A stretch of DNA of 64,000 bases. It comes from Flavobacterium gelatinilyticum (GTDB taxonomy: Bacteria > Bacteroidota > Bacteroidia > Flavobacteriales > Flavobacteriaceae). The first letter of the stretch is position 1, and each line of letters opens with the position of its first letter. The position numbers were made by a program, and so were the translations under genes. Below are positions 52,824 through 62,384 of the stretch, piece after piece. The notes below the pieces were generated by a model. The model was not told the origin of the DNA and ran no database searches. It worked only from the letters and a program-made list of their open reading frames with translations. Location: NCBI RefSeq assembly GCF_027111295.1, contig NZ_CP114287.1, positions 5,270,001 through 5,334,000 on the forward strand, given 5' to 3'.

Positions 52824-55823
52824 ATGAATAGTAAAAATAAAAGAACAGCCCTGCATCAAATGTGGGCTGCTAAATCGCTCGTATTCATGATTTTCATGCT
52901 TTTTATTTCGGCAGGAATGTTTGCACAGGGAAAAAAGCTTGTTACGGGAACTGTTTACGACAATACAGGAACTGTTTTGCCGGGAGCATCGGTACTTGAA
53001 ACCGGAACCCGAAACGCAACTACAACTGATTTTGACGGGAAATTTACTCTGGAGGTAACAATAGGAGGAACAATAGAAGTTTCTTTCATTGGATCATCTA
53101 CTCAAAAAGTACAAATTACAGCTTCGACTTCAAAAATTGATGTCAGCCTCAAAAATGACGGGTATCAATTAGCCGAAGTTCAGGTCGTTTCTGTTGGATA
53201 CGGAACACAGAAAAAATCAGATTTAACAGGTTCGATTTCAACCGTTACAGCAGATAATTTAGTAAAAGGAACGATTTCGTCTACAGAACAGGTTTTGCAG
53301 GGAAAAGTAGCCGGATTAAATATCATTCGCCCTTCTGGAGATCCTGCTGCAGGTGCTACGATTCGTCTGCGCGGGGGAACTTCATTAACAGCAAGCAACA
53401 GTCCGCTTATTGTAGTTGACGGAATTGCCGGTGTTGATATCAATGTGGTACAGCCTTCGGATATTAAATCGGTTGACGTTCTTAAAGATGCTTCGGCAAC
53501 GGCTATTTACGGTTCAAGAGGAGCAAACGGGGTAATTATCATTACGACAAAATCAGGAACAAAAGGCGTTTCTGTAGTATACAACGGTCAGTCAAGTGTA
53601 GGATATGTTGCTGATAATCTGGATTTATTATCGGCAAACCAATGGAGAGGTTATGTTCGTCAGACCGGAAATATGGATGCTATTGATTTTGGAGGAAATA
53701 CAAACTGGCAGAAAGCTATTGAACAAACAGCCATTTCGCAGTCGCATACTTTAAGTATTAATTCCGGAAAAGCCGACAGCGGTTTCAGAACTTCTATTTC
53801 ATACCTGAACAACGAAGGTGTTATTAAAAAATCAGGTTTAGAAAGAGTGAGCGGAAATATCAATGCCTATCAGTTCCTTGGTGATAACAAAGCTGTAAAA
53901 TTTGATATGGGATTATTTGCCAACATAGACAAATGGAACCCGATTGATTACAGAATTTTTGAACGTGCTTACAACTTAAACCCAACAATTCCGGTTTATG
54001 ATGCCAACGGAAATTTCACTAATGTAAACTTTACGCTTTACGAAAATCCGGTTGAAATTTTAACCAACAGAACCGTTGATAATGAAAGACACAGACTTTT
54101 GGGTTATTTTAAAACTGAGGTTAAATTCTTAAACGATTTTCAGGCAGTTGCCAATATTTCCTTAGAACATAATGCGGTAAAAGGCGGTACGTACAAACCG
54201 ACTTATGCCATTATGGAAGGTCGTTCTGAGTCCGGGTATGCACAAAGAACATACGCAGAATATACAAATGCGCAGGGCGAACTTTATGTAAATTATAACA
54301 AAGTAATCGACAGACACAACATCAGCGCTCTTGCGGGGTATTCTTACCTTGAAAATATTTATGAAGGTTTTGGCGCACAGCGTTCAGGTTTTGTAACAGA
54401 TGCTTTTGGGTACAACAATTTAGGGGCAGGTTATAACTATCGTTTGGGCGATGTGTATTCATATAAAGGAAAATCAAATCTGGTTTCTTTTTATGCTCGT
54501 GCCAATTACAATTACGACGGAAAATATCTGCTGACTGCAACGGTTAGACGAGACGGTTCAAGCCGTTTTGGAGAAAATAATAAATGGGGAACTTTCCCTT
54601 CGGCTTCTGTGGCGTGGAGAATTTCTAACGAAGAGTTTATGAGTTCTACAAAAAACTGGCTGGGATCTTTAAAATTAAGAGCAGGTTACGGAGTTACAGG
54701 TAATCAGGATGGAATTGGCGAATACAAATCACTTTCGATTTTAGGAGTTGGAAACGACAGTTACTACGATCCGGTTACCGGAACATGGAGTTTGGCCTAT
54801 TCACCTAAACAAAACCCAAATCCTGATTTAAAATGGGAATCAACCAGACAATTAAACATTGGGGTAGATTTTACTTTATTCGACAGAATCAACGGTTCGT
54901 TCGAATGGTATCAAAAAAACACCCACGATTTATTGTACACTTACGAAGTGCCTCAGCCTCCGTATTTAGTAGGAACTATGCTGGCTAACGTGGGTGAAAT
55001 GTCAAACAAAGGAGTTGAACTTACTTTGAATGCCGATATTGTAAGAGGAGATAAATTTACATGGAATGCTAACTTAACGCTTGGTCATAACGTTCAGAAA
55101 ATCGAAAAACTCTCAAATCCAACGTATAAAACAGATGTAATTTACAGCGGTTCATTGCACGGATTATCGGGTATGTCAGGGCAATATTCTCAAATTATTG
55201 CCGAAGGATATCCGGTTGGAACTTTCTGGGGATTCAGAAATGCCGGACTTGATGAAAACGGCAAAATACAATATTACAATGCTGCCGGAGAAATTGTGGG
55301 TGAAAGTGCTTTGGTTGACGGCGATAAAACCGATTTAGGAAATATTCAGCCGGATCTGACTCTGGGTATCGGAATGAACTTTACATATAAAAACTTTGAT
55401 CTTGGAATTTCAGGTTACGGAATGTTTGGTCAAAAAGCCTTAAATGCTACAAACATGATGCTGAACGATCCAAACCGTTTACCAACGTATAATGTTCCGG
55501 ATGATTTCCTGAACAGCGGGATTACATCAGCACCAAAATATTCAGATTACTGGATCGAAGATGCGTCTTTCTTTAGATTACAAACGGTTTCTATAGGATA
55601 CACATTACCGCTGAACTTCAAAAAATCAAAACTGCGAATGTACATCATGGGAGAAAATCTGGCAGTATTTACAAAGTACAAAGGAGTAGATCCGGAGATT
55701 GGTTTAAATGCTCAGGATGGTGCTGACCAGACAGGATTAGCAGCGCCTGGTATCGATAAGTACAACAATTATCCAAGACCAACTACGATTTCTGTTGGAT
55801 TAAATTTCACTTTGAACAACTAA
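52824..55823 (+). CDS. SusC/RagA family TonB-linked receptor
   Basis: This 999-residue protein has a signal peptide (ISAGMFAQ), a CarboxypepD_reg-like domain (VTGTVYDNTGTVLPGASVLETG), a plug with SVDVLKDASATAIYGSRGANG, and a TonB-dependent barrel to the C-terminus. It lacks the STN domain that the first SusC has, so it is not FecR-controlled, in agreement with the nearby DUF6377 regulator. It imports oligosaccharide with the SusD at 55848. Confidence 0.93.
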   Translation: MNSKNKRTALHQMWAAKSLVFMIFMLFISAGMFAQGKKLVTGTVYDNTGTVLPGASVLETGTRNATTTDFDGKFTLEVTIGGTIEVSFIGSSTQKVQITASTSKIDVSLKNDGYQLAEVQVVSVGYGTQKKSDLTGSISTVTADNLVKGTISSTEQVLQGKVAGLNIIRPSGDPAAGATIRLRGGTSLTASNSPLIVVDGIAGVDINVVQPSDIKSVDVLKDASATAIYGSRGANGVIIITTKSGTKGVSVVYNGQSSVGYVADNLDLLSANQWRGYVRQTGNMDAIDFGGNTNWQKAIEQTAISQSHTLSINSGKADSGFRTSISYLNNEGVIKKSGLERVSGNINAYQFLGDNKAVKFDMGLFANIDKWNPIDYRIFERAYNLNPTIPVYDANGNFTNVNFTLYENPVEILTNRTVDNERHRLLGYFKTEVKFLNDFQAVANISLEHNAVKGGTYKPTYAIMEGRSESGYAQRTYAEYTNAQGELYVNYNKVIDRHNISALAGYSYLENIYEGFGAQRSGFVTDAFGYNNLGAGYNYRLGDVYSYKGKSNLVSFYARANYNYDGKYLLTATVRRDGSSRFGENNKWGTFPSASVAWRISNEEFMSSTKNWLGSLKLRAGYGVTGNQDGIGEYKSLSILGVGNDSYYDPVTGTWSLAYSPKQNPNPDLKWESTRQLNIGVDFTLFDRINGSFEWYQKNTHDLLYTYEVPQPPYLVGTMLANVGEMSNKGVELTLNADIVRGDKFTWNANLTLGHNVQKIEKLSNPTYKTDVIYSGSLHGLSGMSGQYSQIIAEGYPVGTFWGFRNAGLDENGKIQYYNAAGEIVGESALVDGDKTDLGNIQPDLTLGIGMNFTYKNFDLGISGYGMFGQKALNATNMMLNDPNRLPTYNVPDDFLNSGITSAPKYSDYWIEDASFFRLQTVSIGYTLPLNFKKSKLRMYIMGENLAVFTKYKGVDPEIGLNAQDGADQTGLAAPGIDKYNNYPRPTTISVGLNFTLNN

Positions 55824-55847
55824 GCGATTAACTCAAAAATATAAAAA

Positions 55848-57362
55848 ATGAAAATCAAAATAATAGGAGCATTAGTAGTAAGTATGCTTTTTACGATATC
55901 ATGTACTGATTTAAGTGAAGACTTATATGATAGAGTAGAAGACGGAAATTTTGGAAATACTCCAAAAGAAGTTGATGCATTAGTGGGAGGCGCATATTCA
56001 TCTTTAAGAGGATTCGCTGACGGAATTTCCAATAATTATCCAACCTGTGAGTTTGTGTTCTTTTTGAACGAAACAGTTTCAGATGAAGCTACGATTCCAA
56101 CAAGAGGAACCAACTGGTACGATGGCGGACAATATCAGGATGCACAAAAACATACCTGGAAAGCAGACAACCGTTTGATTCTTTCGGTTTGGCGTTACAA
56201 CTACACCGGAATTGCAAAAATCAACTCTATCATTTATCAAATCGATAAATCGTCGTTGACAGATGCTGCAAAAGCACCAATTTATGCCGAATTAAAAGCG
56301 TTAAGGGCTTATTACTATTACAATCTTCTGGATGCTTTTGGGAACGTGCCTATTGTGGTAAACTTTGAAGATACTTCGTTACCGTCAAATTCTACCAGAA
56401 AACAAGTGTATGATTTTGTCGAAAAAGAATTACAGGATGCTATTCCGTATTTAACCTCAAATGTGGTGTATTCTAAAATGACAAAAAATGTGGCCTACTC
56501 GCTTTTGGCAAGATTGTATCTTAACTCACAAGCTTTTATTGGAACACCGCGCTGGCAGGATTGTATCGATATGTGCCAGAAAATTTCAGGATATACTTTA
56601 ACGCCTGATTTCTTTACAAATTTCTCAACAGAAAACGAGAAATCTCCTGAGATTATTTTCGCGATTCCTTACGATTCAAAAGCAGGAACAGTGGGTAACT
56701 ACATGAGTTCAATGTCTTGTCATTACCTGCACCGTTTAACTATGTCGGTTTCAGGAAACGATTATCCGTGGAGCGCAAACGGAATGTGCGCGCAGCCGGG
56801 CGTATATTCTGCTTTTGCTGATACAGATAAAAGAAAAAAATGTATGGTAGCCGGAGATCAGATCAACATGGCAACAGGAAACGTAATCATGATGGATAAC
56901 GGAGAACCGCTTACCTATACAGAAGAAGTAACAAGTGTTGCCAATGCCAAAGACAACCAAGGTGTTCGTTTAGGAAAATACGAAATGAAAGCCGGAGAAA
57001 CCTGGGAGCGCGACCACGATTTAGTAGTAATTCGTTATGCCGAAATTTTAATGATGCAGGCCGAATGTTACGTTCGTTTAGGAGCACCGGATTTAGCAAA
57101 ACCTTTTGTACAGCAGGTAACAGCACGTGCAGGAGCAGAAATGCCGGCAGTAATCGATCTTCATTTTATCGATCAGGAACTGCTTCGGGAATTTACTTTT
57201 GAAGGAAGAAGAAGAACAGACAACATCCGTTTTGGAACCTTCTTCGACCCTTGGTGGGAAAAAGGAGAAACAGAAGCCTACAGAGCGATTTTCCCTATTC
57301 CGAGTACCGTTCTTACAACAAATAAAAACTTAAAACAGAATCCTGGTTATCCTGTAAACTAG
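55848..57362 (+). CDS. SusD/RagB family nutrient-binding lipoprotein
   Basis: This 504-residue lipoprotein has a lipobox (FTISCTDL) and the SusD pattern: ALRAYYYYNLLDAFGNVPIV with TPR helices, and the C-terminal REFTFEGRRRTDNIRFG segment. It pairs with SusC directly upstream (24-base gap). A hairpin lies between this gene and the first glycoside hydrolase. Confidence 0.93.
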   Translation: MKIKIIGALVVSMLFTISCTDLSEDLYDRVEDGNFGNTPKEVDALVGGAYSSLRGFADGISNNYPTCEFVFFLNETVSDEATIPTRGTNWYDGGQYQDAQKHTWKADNRLILSVWRYNYTGIAKINSIIYQIDKSSLTDAAKAPIYAELKALRAYYYYNLLDAFGNVPIVVNFEDTSLPSNSTRKQVYDFVEKELQDAIPYLTSNVVYSKMTKNVAYSLLARLYLNSQAFIGTPRWQDCIDMCQKISGYTLTPDFFTNFSTENEKSPEIIFAIPYDSKAGTVGNYMSSMSCHYLHRLTMSVSGNDYPWSANGMCAQPGVYSAFADTDKRKKCMVAGDQINMATGNVIMMDNGEPLTYTEEVTSVANAKDNQGVRLGKYEMKAGETWERDHDLVVIRYAEILMMQAECYVRLGAPDLAKPFVQQVTARAGAEMPAVIDLHFIDQELLREFTFEGRRRTDNIRFGTFFDPWWEKGETEAYRAIFPIPSTVLTTNKNLKQNPGYPVN

Positions 57363-57371
57363 GTTATTAAA

Positions 57372-57412
57372 ATGCCGGTCTTCCATGTTGGTTAGTCGTG
57401 GAAGGCTGGCAT
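57372..57412 (+). terminator. internal hairpin between SusD and glycoside hydrolase
   Basis: The arms ATGCCGGTCTTCCA and TGGAAGGCTGGCAT pair over 14 bases with two G-U pairs, followed by TCTTTTTAC. It may terminate part of the SusCD transcript, reducing expression of the enzymes downstream. Confidence 0.65.
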
Positions 57413-57539
57413 CTTTTTACGAATCTACATTCTGTAAAAATATTTTTGCCGCAGATTAAAAGATTTTCACAGATTACAAATTAGTTTTTAATAATCCTTT
57501 TAATCAGTGGCAAAAAAATAAAACATAAAGTACATCAAT

Positions 57540-58784
57540 ATGAAAAGATACATCACATTATTGTTTTTTGGGATACTGAACATTTTAGCCGTTACCGGAT
57601 GCAGCAGTGACGACAAAGGTTCTGACGAGCCTGTAAAACCCGAAGCGGTGCAGCCTGCCGCGGTTGAAAAAACAAACAGCACCAAAATTTACGTTCATTA
57701 TATGCCATGGTTTGAAACCAATGAAAGTTCGGCCGATAAAAAATGGGGATACCACTGGACAATGGCAAACAAAAATCCAAATACTATAGGCGCAAATAAC
57801 CGAAGAGAAATTGCGGCCTATTACTATCCGCTCATCGGACCGTATCATTCAGGAGATAAAAATGTGATTGAAAATCATTTATTATTGATGAAATATTCCG
57901 GAATCGACGGTGTGTTAATAGACTGGTACGGAACCTACGATGTCAACGATTACCGAATGGTAAAAGAAAATACAGAACAGCTTATTGCTATGCTCGACAA
58001 AGTGGGCTTAGAATATGCGATTGTGTACGAAGACCGCGTAACGACCAATGTGGTAAATGCCGGAAAAGCAATTTCTGTAACCAGCGCCGCCAAAACAGAT
58101 TTAGCTTATTTAGAGAAAAATTGTTTCGGCGATGCCAATTACATTAAAATAAACGGAAAACCACTATTGCTGAATTTTGGACCAATTGTATTGCAGACAC
58201 CTGCCGAATGGACAAATGTTTTTAATACCCTGACTGCTAAACCTGCTTTCCTGACACTTTGGGATCAGTCTATAGAAGCCGGTGCCAATGCATCCGGAGA
58301 ATATGCGTGGGTGTATAAAGACAATAGTTTCCTGACTAATTTTTATACCAATACAAAACCAAAACTTTCTGTTGCCATGGGAAGTGCCTATCCGGGGTTT
58401 AAAGATTTTTATGCCGAAGGCGGAGGCGGTGCGGCAATAGGATGGACAATTGACCATAACAACGGCGCAACGCTCGATGAAACCCTTTTGATGGCTAAAA
58501 ATGCCAATGTTGATTATCTGCAGTTAATTACCTGGAATGACTTTGGAGAAGGAACTATGATTGAACCAACGGTAGAATTTGGCTACTCGTTCATCGAAAA
58601 AATAAAAACATTTGCAGGAGTAAAAAATACCGAAACTGTTTTTCCTGAAATCAGTAAAATGTACAATCTGCGTGTCGAAAAAAGAGGAAATAACGATATT
58701 CAGAGAAAACTGGATCAGGCCTTTAATTATTTTGTTTCAATGCAGCCCGCAAAAGCAAAACAGTTAATAAACGAAATTAAATAA
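57540..58784 (+). CDS. GH99/GH71-like glycoside hydrolase lipoprotein
   Basis: This 414-residue lipoprotein (VTGCSSDD lipobox) has the GH99/GH71-like barrel: IYVHYMPWFETN, a KKWGYHW segment, IDGVLIDWYGTYD and ITWNDFGEGTMIEPTVEFG with likely acidic active-site residues. Known GH99 enzymes are endo-alpha-1,2-mannosidases or mannanases, and GH71 enzymes are alpha-1,3-glucanases. The exact specificity is not shown here. It is surface-anchored and part of the utilisation operon with GH97. Confidence 0.85.
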   Translation: MKRYITLLFFGILNILAVTGCSSDDKGSDEPVKPEAVQPAAVEKTNSTKIYVHYMPWFETNESSADKKWGYHWTMANKNPNTIGANNRREIAAYYYPLIGPYHSGDKNVIENHLLLMKYSGIDGVLIDWYGTYDVNDYRMVKENTEQLIAMLDKVGLEYAIVYEDRVTTNVVNAGKAISVTSAAKTDLAYLEKNCFGDANYIKINGKPLLLNFGPIVLQTPAEWTNVFNTLTAKPAFLTLWDQSIEAGANASGEYAWVYKDNSFLTNFYTNTKPKLSVAMGSAYPGFKDFYAEGGGGAAIGWTIDHNNGATLDETLLMAKNANVDYLQLITWNDFGEGTMIEPTVEFGYSFIEKIKTFAGVKNTETVFPEISKMYNLRVEKRGNNDIQRKLDQAFNYFVSMQPAKAKQLINEIK

Positions 58785-58810
58785 GAGCTGTAATTAATAC
58801 AATTTAAATA

Positions 58811-60832
58811 ATGAGAAACATAGGATATAGATACTGTTTACTGGCTTTGGCTTCGATCCTGCTTTTTGCCTGCGGTACTAAAAAAACATACAAGATCAGT
58901 TCGCCTGGAAAAGTAACCGAATTAATTTTTGAATTAACGCCCTCAGGCCAGCCTCAGTACAGCTTTTTTACAAACGGAAAATCGGTTATAGAACCTTCTT
59001 TAATGGGATTTGAGTTTCAGGAAATTCAAAAAATGACTGAAGGTTTTGAAGTGGTTTCTACCCAAGAAAAAGAAGCCGATGAAACCTGGGAACAGCCTTG
59101 GGGAGAATTTAAAAAAGTTCGTGATCATCACAACGAATTGATTGTTCATTTAAAAGAATCAAAAGGACAAGAGCGTCTGGTAGATATTATTTTCAGGGTT
59201 TTTGACGATGGAGTAGGATTTCGATATGAATTTCCAAAACAGCCTAATTTAGGCAAAGTAAAAATTTCGAATGAAATTACACAATTTACTTTCAAATCAA
59301 ATAATGATGTATGGTGGATTCCAGTGCACCGTGAAAATAGTTATTACGAAAGTGAATACCGTAAAACGCCAATCAGTAAAACAGATACAATTAATACACC
59401 GGCAACTTTTGAAACAAAAGAAAAATTATTTGTTGCCATTCACGAAGCCAATTTAACCGATTTTGCTTCGATGACACTTTTAAAAACAAGCAGTAAACAA
59501 TACAAAAGCGATCTGGTACCTTGGGCCGATGGTGTAAAAGTATATGCAGAAACGCCGTTTAAAACGCCATGGAGAACGGTTGTAGTAGGTAAGAATCCGG
59601 GAGAGGTTGCCACTTCCACGATCATGCTCAATTTAAACGAACCTTCAAAAATTGAAGATCTTTCCTGGATTACACCTTCAAAATACATTGGAATCTGGTG
59701 GGGAATGCATTTGGATAAATTCACATGGGGGCAAGGACCAAAACACGGCGCAACAACCAAAAACACAAAAGAATACATTGATTTTGCTGCAAAAAACAAT
59801 TTCGACGGCGTTCTGGTGGAAGGCTGGAACGAAGGCTGGGACGGCGACTGGACAGCCGATGGTTCTTCATTCAGCTTCGTAAAAGCGTATCCTGATTTTA
59901 ATTTAGAAGAAATCACCAAATATGCCGCGATGAAAAATGTCCGCCTAATTGGACATCATGAAACCGCGGGAGCTTCAAAACATTATGAAAGCCAGTTAGA
60001 AGAGGCTTTCAAACTGTACCAGAAGATGGGCGTTAATTCGGTTAAAACAGGCTATGTAAACAAATATCTGGATAAAAAAGAATGGCACGATAGCCAGTAC
60101 GGAGCACGTCATTACCGAAAAGTAATCGAAACTGCAGCTAAATACCATATTATGATTGACAACCATGAGCCAATGAAAGGAACGGGTTTACAGCGCACCT
60201 ATCCGAACCTGATGACGCAGGAAGGCGGACGCGGACAGGAATACAACGCATGGTCTGCAGACGGAGGAAACACACCGCAGCATTTAACTACTTTACCGTT
60301 TACCAGAATGCTTTCGGGACCTTTTGACTACACACCAGGGAATTTCAATTTTGATTACAAAACAATATCAGGAGCAAGAGTACAAACTACACTTGCGAAT
60401 CAATTAGCATTATACGTAATTATTTTCAGTCCGCTGCAAATGGCTTCAGATTTGCCTGAGAATTATGTTGGTAAACCAGAGTTTCAGTTCATAAAAGATG
60501 TGCCTTGCACTTGGTCAGATACAAAAGTTTTAGATTCTAAAATTGGAGAATACACCACAATTGTCCGTAAAGACTGGGATGAGAAAAACTGGTATCTGGG
60601 TTCTATTACCAACAAGGATGCAAGAGATTTAAAAGTAGAATTGTCATTCTTAGATAAAAACAAAGAATATGAAGCCGAAATTTACGCAGATGGAACAGGG
60701 GCGAATTACAAAACAAACCCATATCCGGTTACGATTTCAAAACAAAAAGTAAACAACAAAACAGTATTAAATATCAAATTAGCAGCCGGAGGAGGAACGG
60801 CTATAAAATTCACCCCAATAGAAAATAAGTAG
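58811..60832 (+). CDS. GH97 alpha-glycosidase (SusB-like) lipoprotein
   Basis: This 673-residue lipoprotein (LLFACGTK) has the GH97 N-terminal beta-sandwich, a TIM barrel, and a C-terminal domain. Motifs include HHETAGASKHYE and NHEPMKGTGLQRTYPNL, with Glu at positions that in SusB act as catalytic base residues, so an inverting mechanism is likely. GH97 enzymes release glucose or galactose from alpha-linked ends. It is the last gene of the operon. A terminator follows. Confidence 0.9.
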   Translation: MRNIGYRYCLLALASILLFACGTKKTYKISSPGKVTELIFELTPSGQPQYSFFTNGKSVIEPSLMGFEFQEIQKMTEGFEVVSTQEKEADETWEQPWGEFKKVRDHHNELIVHLKESKGQERLVDIIFRVFDDGVGFRYEFPKQPNLGKVKISNEITQFTFKSNNDVWWIPVHRENSYYESEYRKTPISKTDTINTPATFETKEKLFVAIHEANLTDFASMTLLKTSSKQYKSDLVPWADGVKVYAETPFKTPWRTVVVGKNPGEVATSTIMLNLNEPSKIEDLSWITPSKYIGIWWGMHLDKFTWGQGPKHGATTKNTKEYIDFAAKNNFDGVLVEGWNEGWDGDWTADGSSFSFVKAYPDFNLEEITKYAAMKNVRLIGHHETAGASKHYESQLEEAFKLYQKMGVNSVKTGYVNKYLDKKEWHDSQYGARHYRKVIETAAKYHIMIDNHEPMKGTGLQRTYPNLMTQEGGRGQEYNAWSADGGNTPQHLTTLPFTRMLSGPFDYTPGNFNFDYKTISGARVQTTLANQLALYVIIFSPLQMASDLPENYVGKPEFQFIKDVPCTWSDTKVLDSKIGEYTTIVRKDWDEKNWYLGSITNKDARDLKVELSFLDKNKEYEAEIYADGTGANYKTNPYPVTISKQKVNNKTVLNIKLAAGGGTAIKFTPIENK

Positions 60833-60852
60833 TTGAGTTGAGTTAAGTGCAG

Positions 60853-60886
60853 AAACCCGACAGGTATTTAAAATCTGTCGGGTTTT
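60853..60886 (+). terminator. operon terminator hairpin
   Basis: An 11-bp perfect stem (AAACCCGACAG and CTGTCGGGTTT) followed by T residues, just after the GH97 gene. Confidence 0.85.
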
Positions 60887-60894
60887 ACGTTATA

Positions 60895-61120
60895 CAAATT
60901 TTGAGATTTATTTTATTTCGCTCCGCTGGAGCTTATTTTTTTTCGGGGCATTGTTTCTGTAAATATCTCGCCCTTTCCGGGCTTGGTTTTACGAAACATT
61001 ACAATATGTTGTGCGTAATATCTATAGAAAAAATACCTGATGCAAAGCTTCGTAGGAACGGCAAATATATTCAACGCTCATTTTGGAATTCGGAATTTGA
61101 AAAATTGGGATTTCAAAAAA
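60895..61120. repeat. hairpin-rich non-coding region, probable dispersed repeat
   Basis: The region contains GCTCCGCTGGAGC (near 60920) and GCCCTTTCCGGGC (near 60970) hairpins. A 107-codon open frame (60847-61170) crosses the terminator and runs into the opposite gene, so it looks accidental. The sequence pattern resembles short dispersed flavobacterial repeats, but no second copy is in this window. Confidence 0.4.
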
Positions 61121-62035
61121 CTAATGTCTATACAACTTTACATGATTCCCAAACGTATACGACGCACTAATTGTTGGGCCATTATATCCCCATTTCAGAT
61201 ATCCGTTTAAGCGGTCTTCAATTGCATCTACTTTAAAGTTTAAACCGGTATAACCTGCAGTTAAACTGAAATTTTTATGAACGTTGTATAAAAGCGATAA
61301 ATTATAGCTTACAATTCGGCCGTCGATATTGTCTATTTGAAGCGCCAGATAGTTGGCATTTACGTAAAGCCCGAATCGTTTGCCCAAAACAAATTCGCCC
61401 CAAATACCAATATCCGGTAAAGGAGCGGTGAAAGCAAAATTCTCATTTCTTTCAACTTGTGCGGTATTAAACTGCGCGCGCAGTCCTAAATCAGCAAATA
61501 ATACATGGGCTCCGACTAGCAATCCTGCTTCATATTTTGGTTTTGATAAAATGGCATATCCATAGGCGACTCTGGCAATCTGCACATCAAAAAAAGCAGA
61601 AATGCGTGTGTTTACTTCATAAGTTTCGTCTCCAAAATCTATTTCACGTTCCAGGGTTTTAGAAGAAGTTCGGTTGAGACTAAAGTATTCGACACCCAAT
61701 CTGGATCTTCTGGAAATGCGCCAGTCGAAAGCGGCTAAAAAAGAAGCGCTTGATTTTGAGAAACCTAAATCATCTTCAAGGTCAATTTTTGTTCCGTTCT
61801 GTCCGTTGTTTCTTCCAACCTGAATCTGGGTATTGTTTACCGGAAAAAAGGCTCCTGCTGTTACTTTAAAGCGTCTGGCGTGCCATGGAAGATCATCGGA
61901 GCTGTTATCCTGAATTTTTCGATCATCATTTTGTATTGAGGTCAGGGAAGTTTCAGGTGTTATTTCGGCTGTTGTTTGCGCTTTAACCGAAACGAAAAAG
62001 TGAAGAACTATCAAATAAAAAACTAATTTTTTCAT
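61121..62035 (-). CDS. outer-membrane beta-barrel-like protein
   Basis: This 304-residue protein has a signal peptide (VSVKAQ). From about residue 50 it shows alternating hydrophobic/polar strands (FKVTAGAFFPVNN, RLGVEYFSLNR, NLSLLYNVHKNFSLTAGY, GPTISASYTFGN) ending in an aromatic-rich C-terminus, the pattern of an outer-membrane porin-like barrel. No family is recognised. It is convergent with the GH97 operon. Upstream is a 349-base gap that holds a structured element. Confidence 0.78.
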   Translation of the reverse strand: MKKLVFYLIVLHFFVSVKAQTTAEITPETSLTSIQNDDRKIQDNSSDDLPWHARRFKVTAGAFFPVNNTQIQVGRNNGQNGTKIDLEDDLGFSKSSASFLAAFDWRISRRSRLGVEYFSLNRTSSKTLEREIDFGDETYEVNTRISAFFDVQIARVAYGYAILSKPKYEAGLLVGAHVLFADLGLRAQFNTAQVERNENFAFTAPLPDIGIWGEFVLGKRFGLYVNANYLALQIDNIDGRIVSYNLSLLYNVHKNFSLTAGYTGLNFKVDAIEDRLNGYLKWGYNGPTISASYTFGNHVKLYRH

Positions 62036-62159
62036 GAGATTGAGTTTTAGGTTATGTTAAATAGGCATATAAAGTTAACAAAAAAAATCATTCAAATTTG
62101 TTTTTGTAAGTTTTATTGATTTGATTTTAGTAGTATATGAATTATTTCTTGTGAAACCT

Positions 62160-62285
62160 GACTGCGTGAGGGATAGGCGCTGACTGCCGAAGCAGTGCAG
62201 ATAGCCCGACAGCATCACGATAAGAGGGCGTATACGCGCAAAGTACGTTTGCCCTCTTATTGCGATGGTGGCACGCCCTGATTAG
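62160..62285. ncRNA. candidate structured RNA or repeat element
   Basis: A stretch with much higher G+C than its surroundings and nested pairing: closing stem GCGTG (62164-62168) with CACGC (62272-62276); an internal stem ACTGC-CGAA-GCAGT (near 62183-62195); and a long stem of about 18 bp with few mismatches centred on TAAGAGGGC (62221-62229) and GCCCTCTTA (62251-62259). No reading frame is present. The order GTGAGGGAT...AGCCCGAC...CACGCC resembles an intergenic element common in Bacteroidota. The strand and function are unknown. Confidence 0.5.
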
Positions 62286-62384
62286 AAGTACAATATGTCA
62301 TTTACTTCTTTAATTGTAATTGACTTTTGTCATAGCCGTTGTTTTTTTGAAATTGATTATATTTGAAAATAAACACTGAAAAAT

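Noticed and set aside
59440..59919. 159-codon minus-strand frame
   Set aside because: Antisense to the GH97 gene; composition follows the complementary codons.
60847..61170. 107-codon open frame after the GH97 gene
   Set aside because: It begins in a terminator hairpin, crosses repeat-like sequence and overlaps the opposite gene; its composition is not protein-like.
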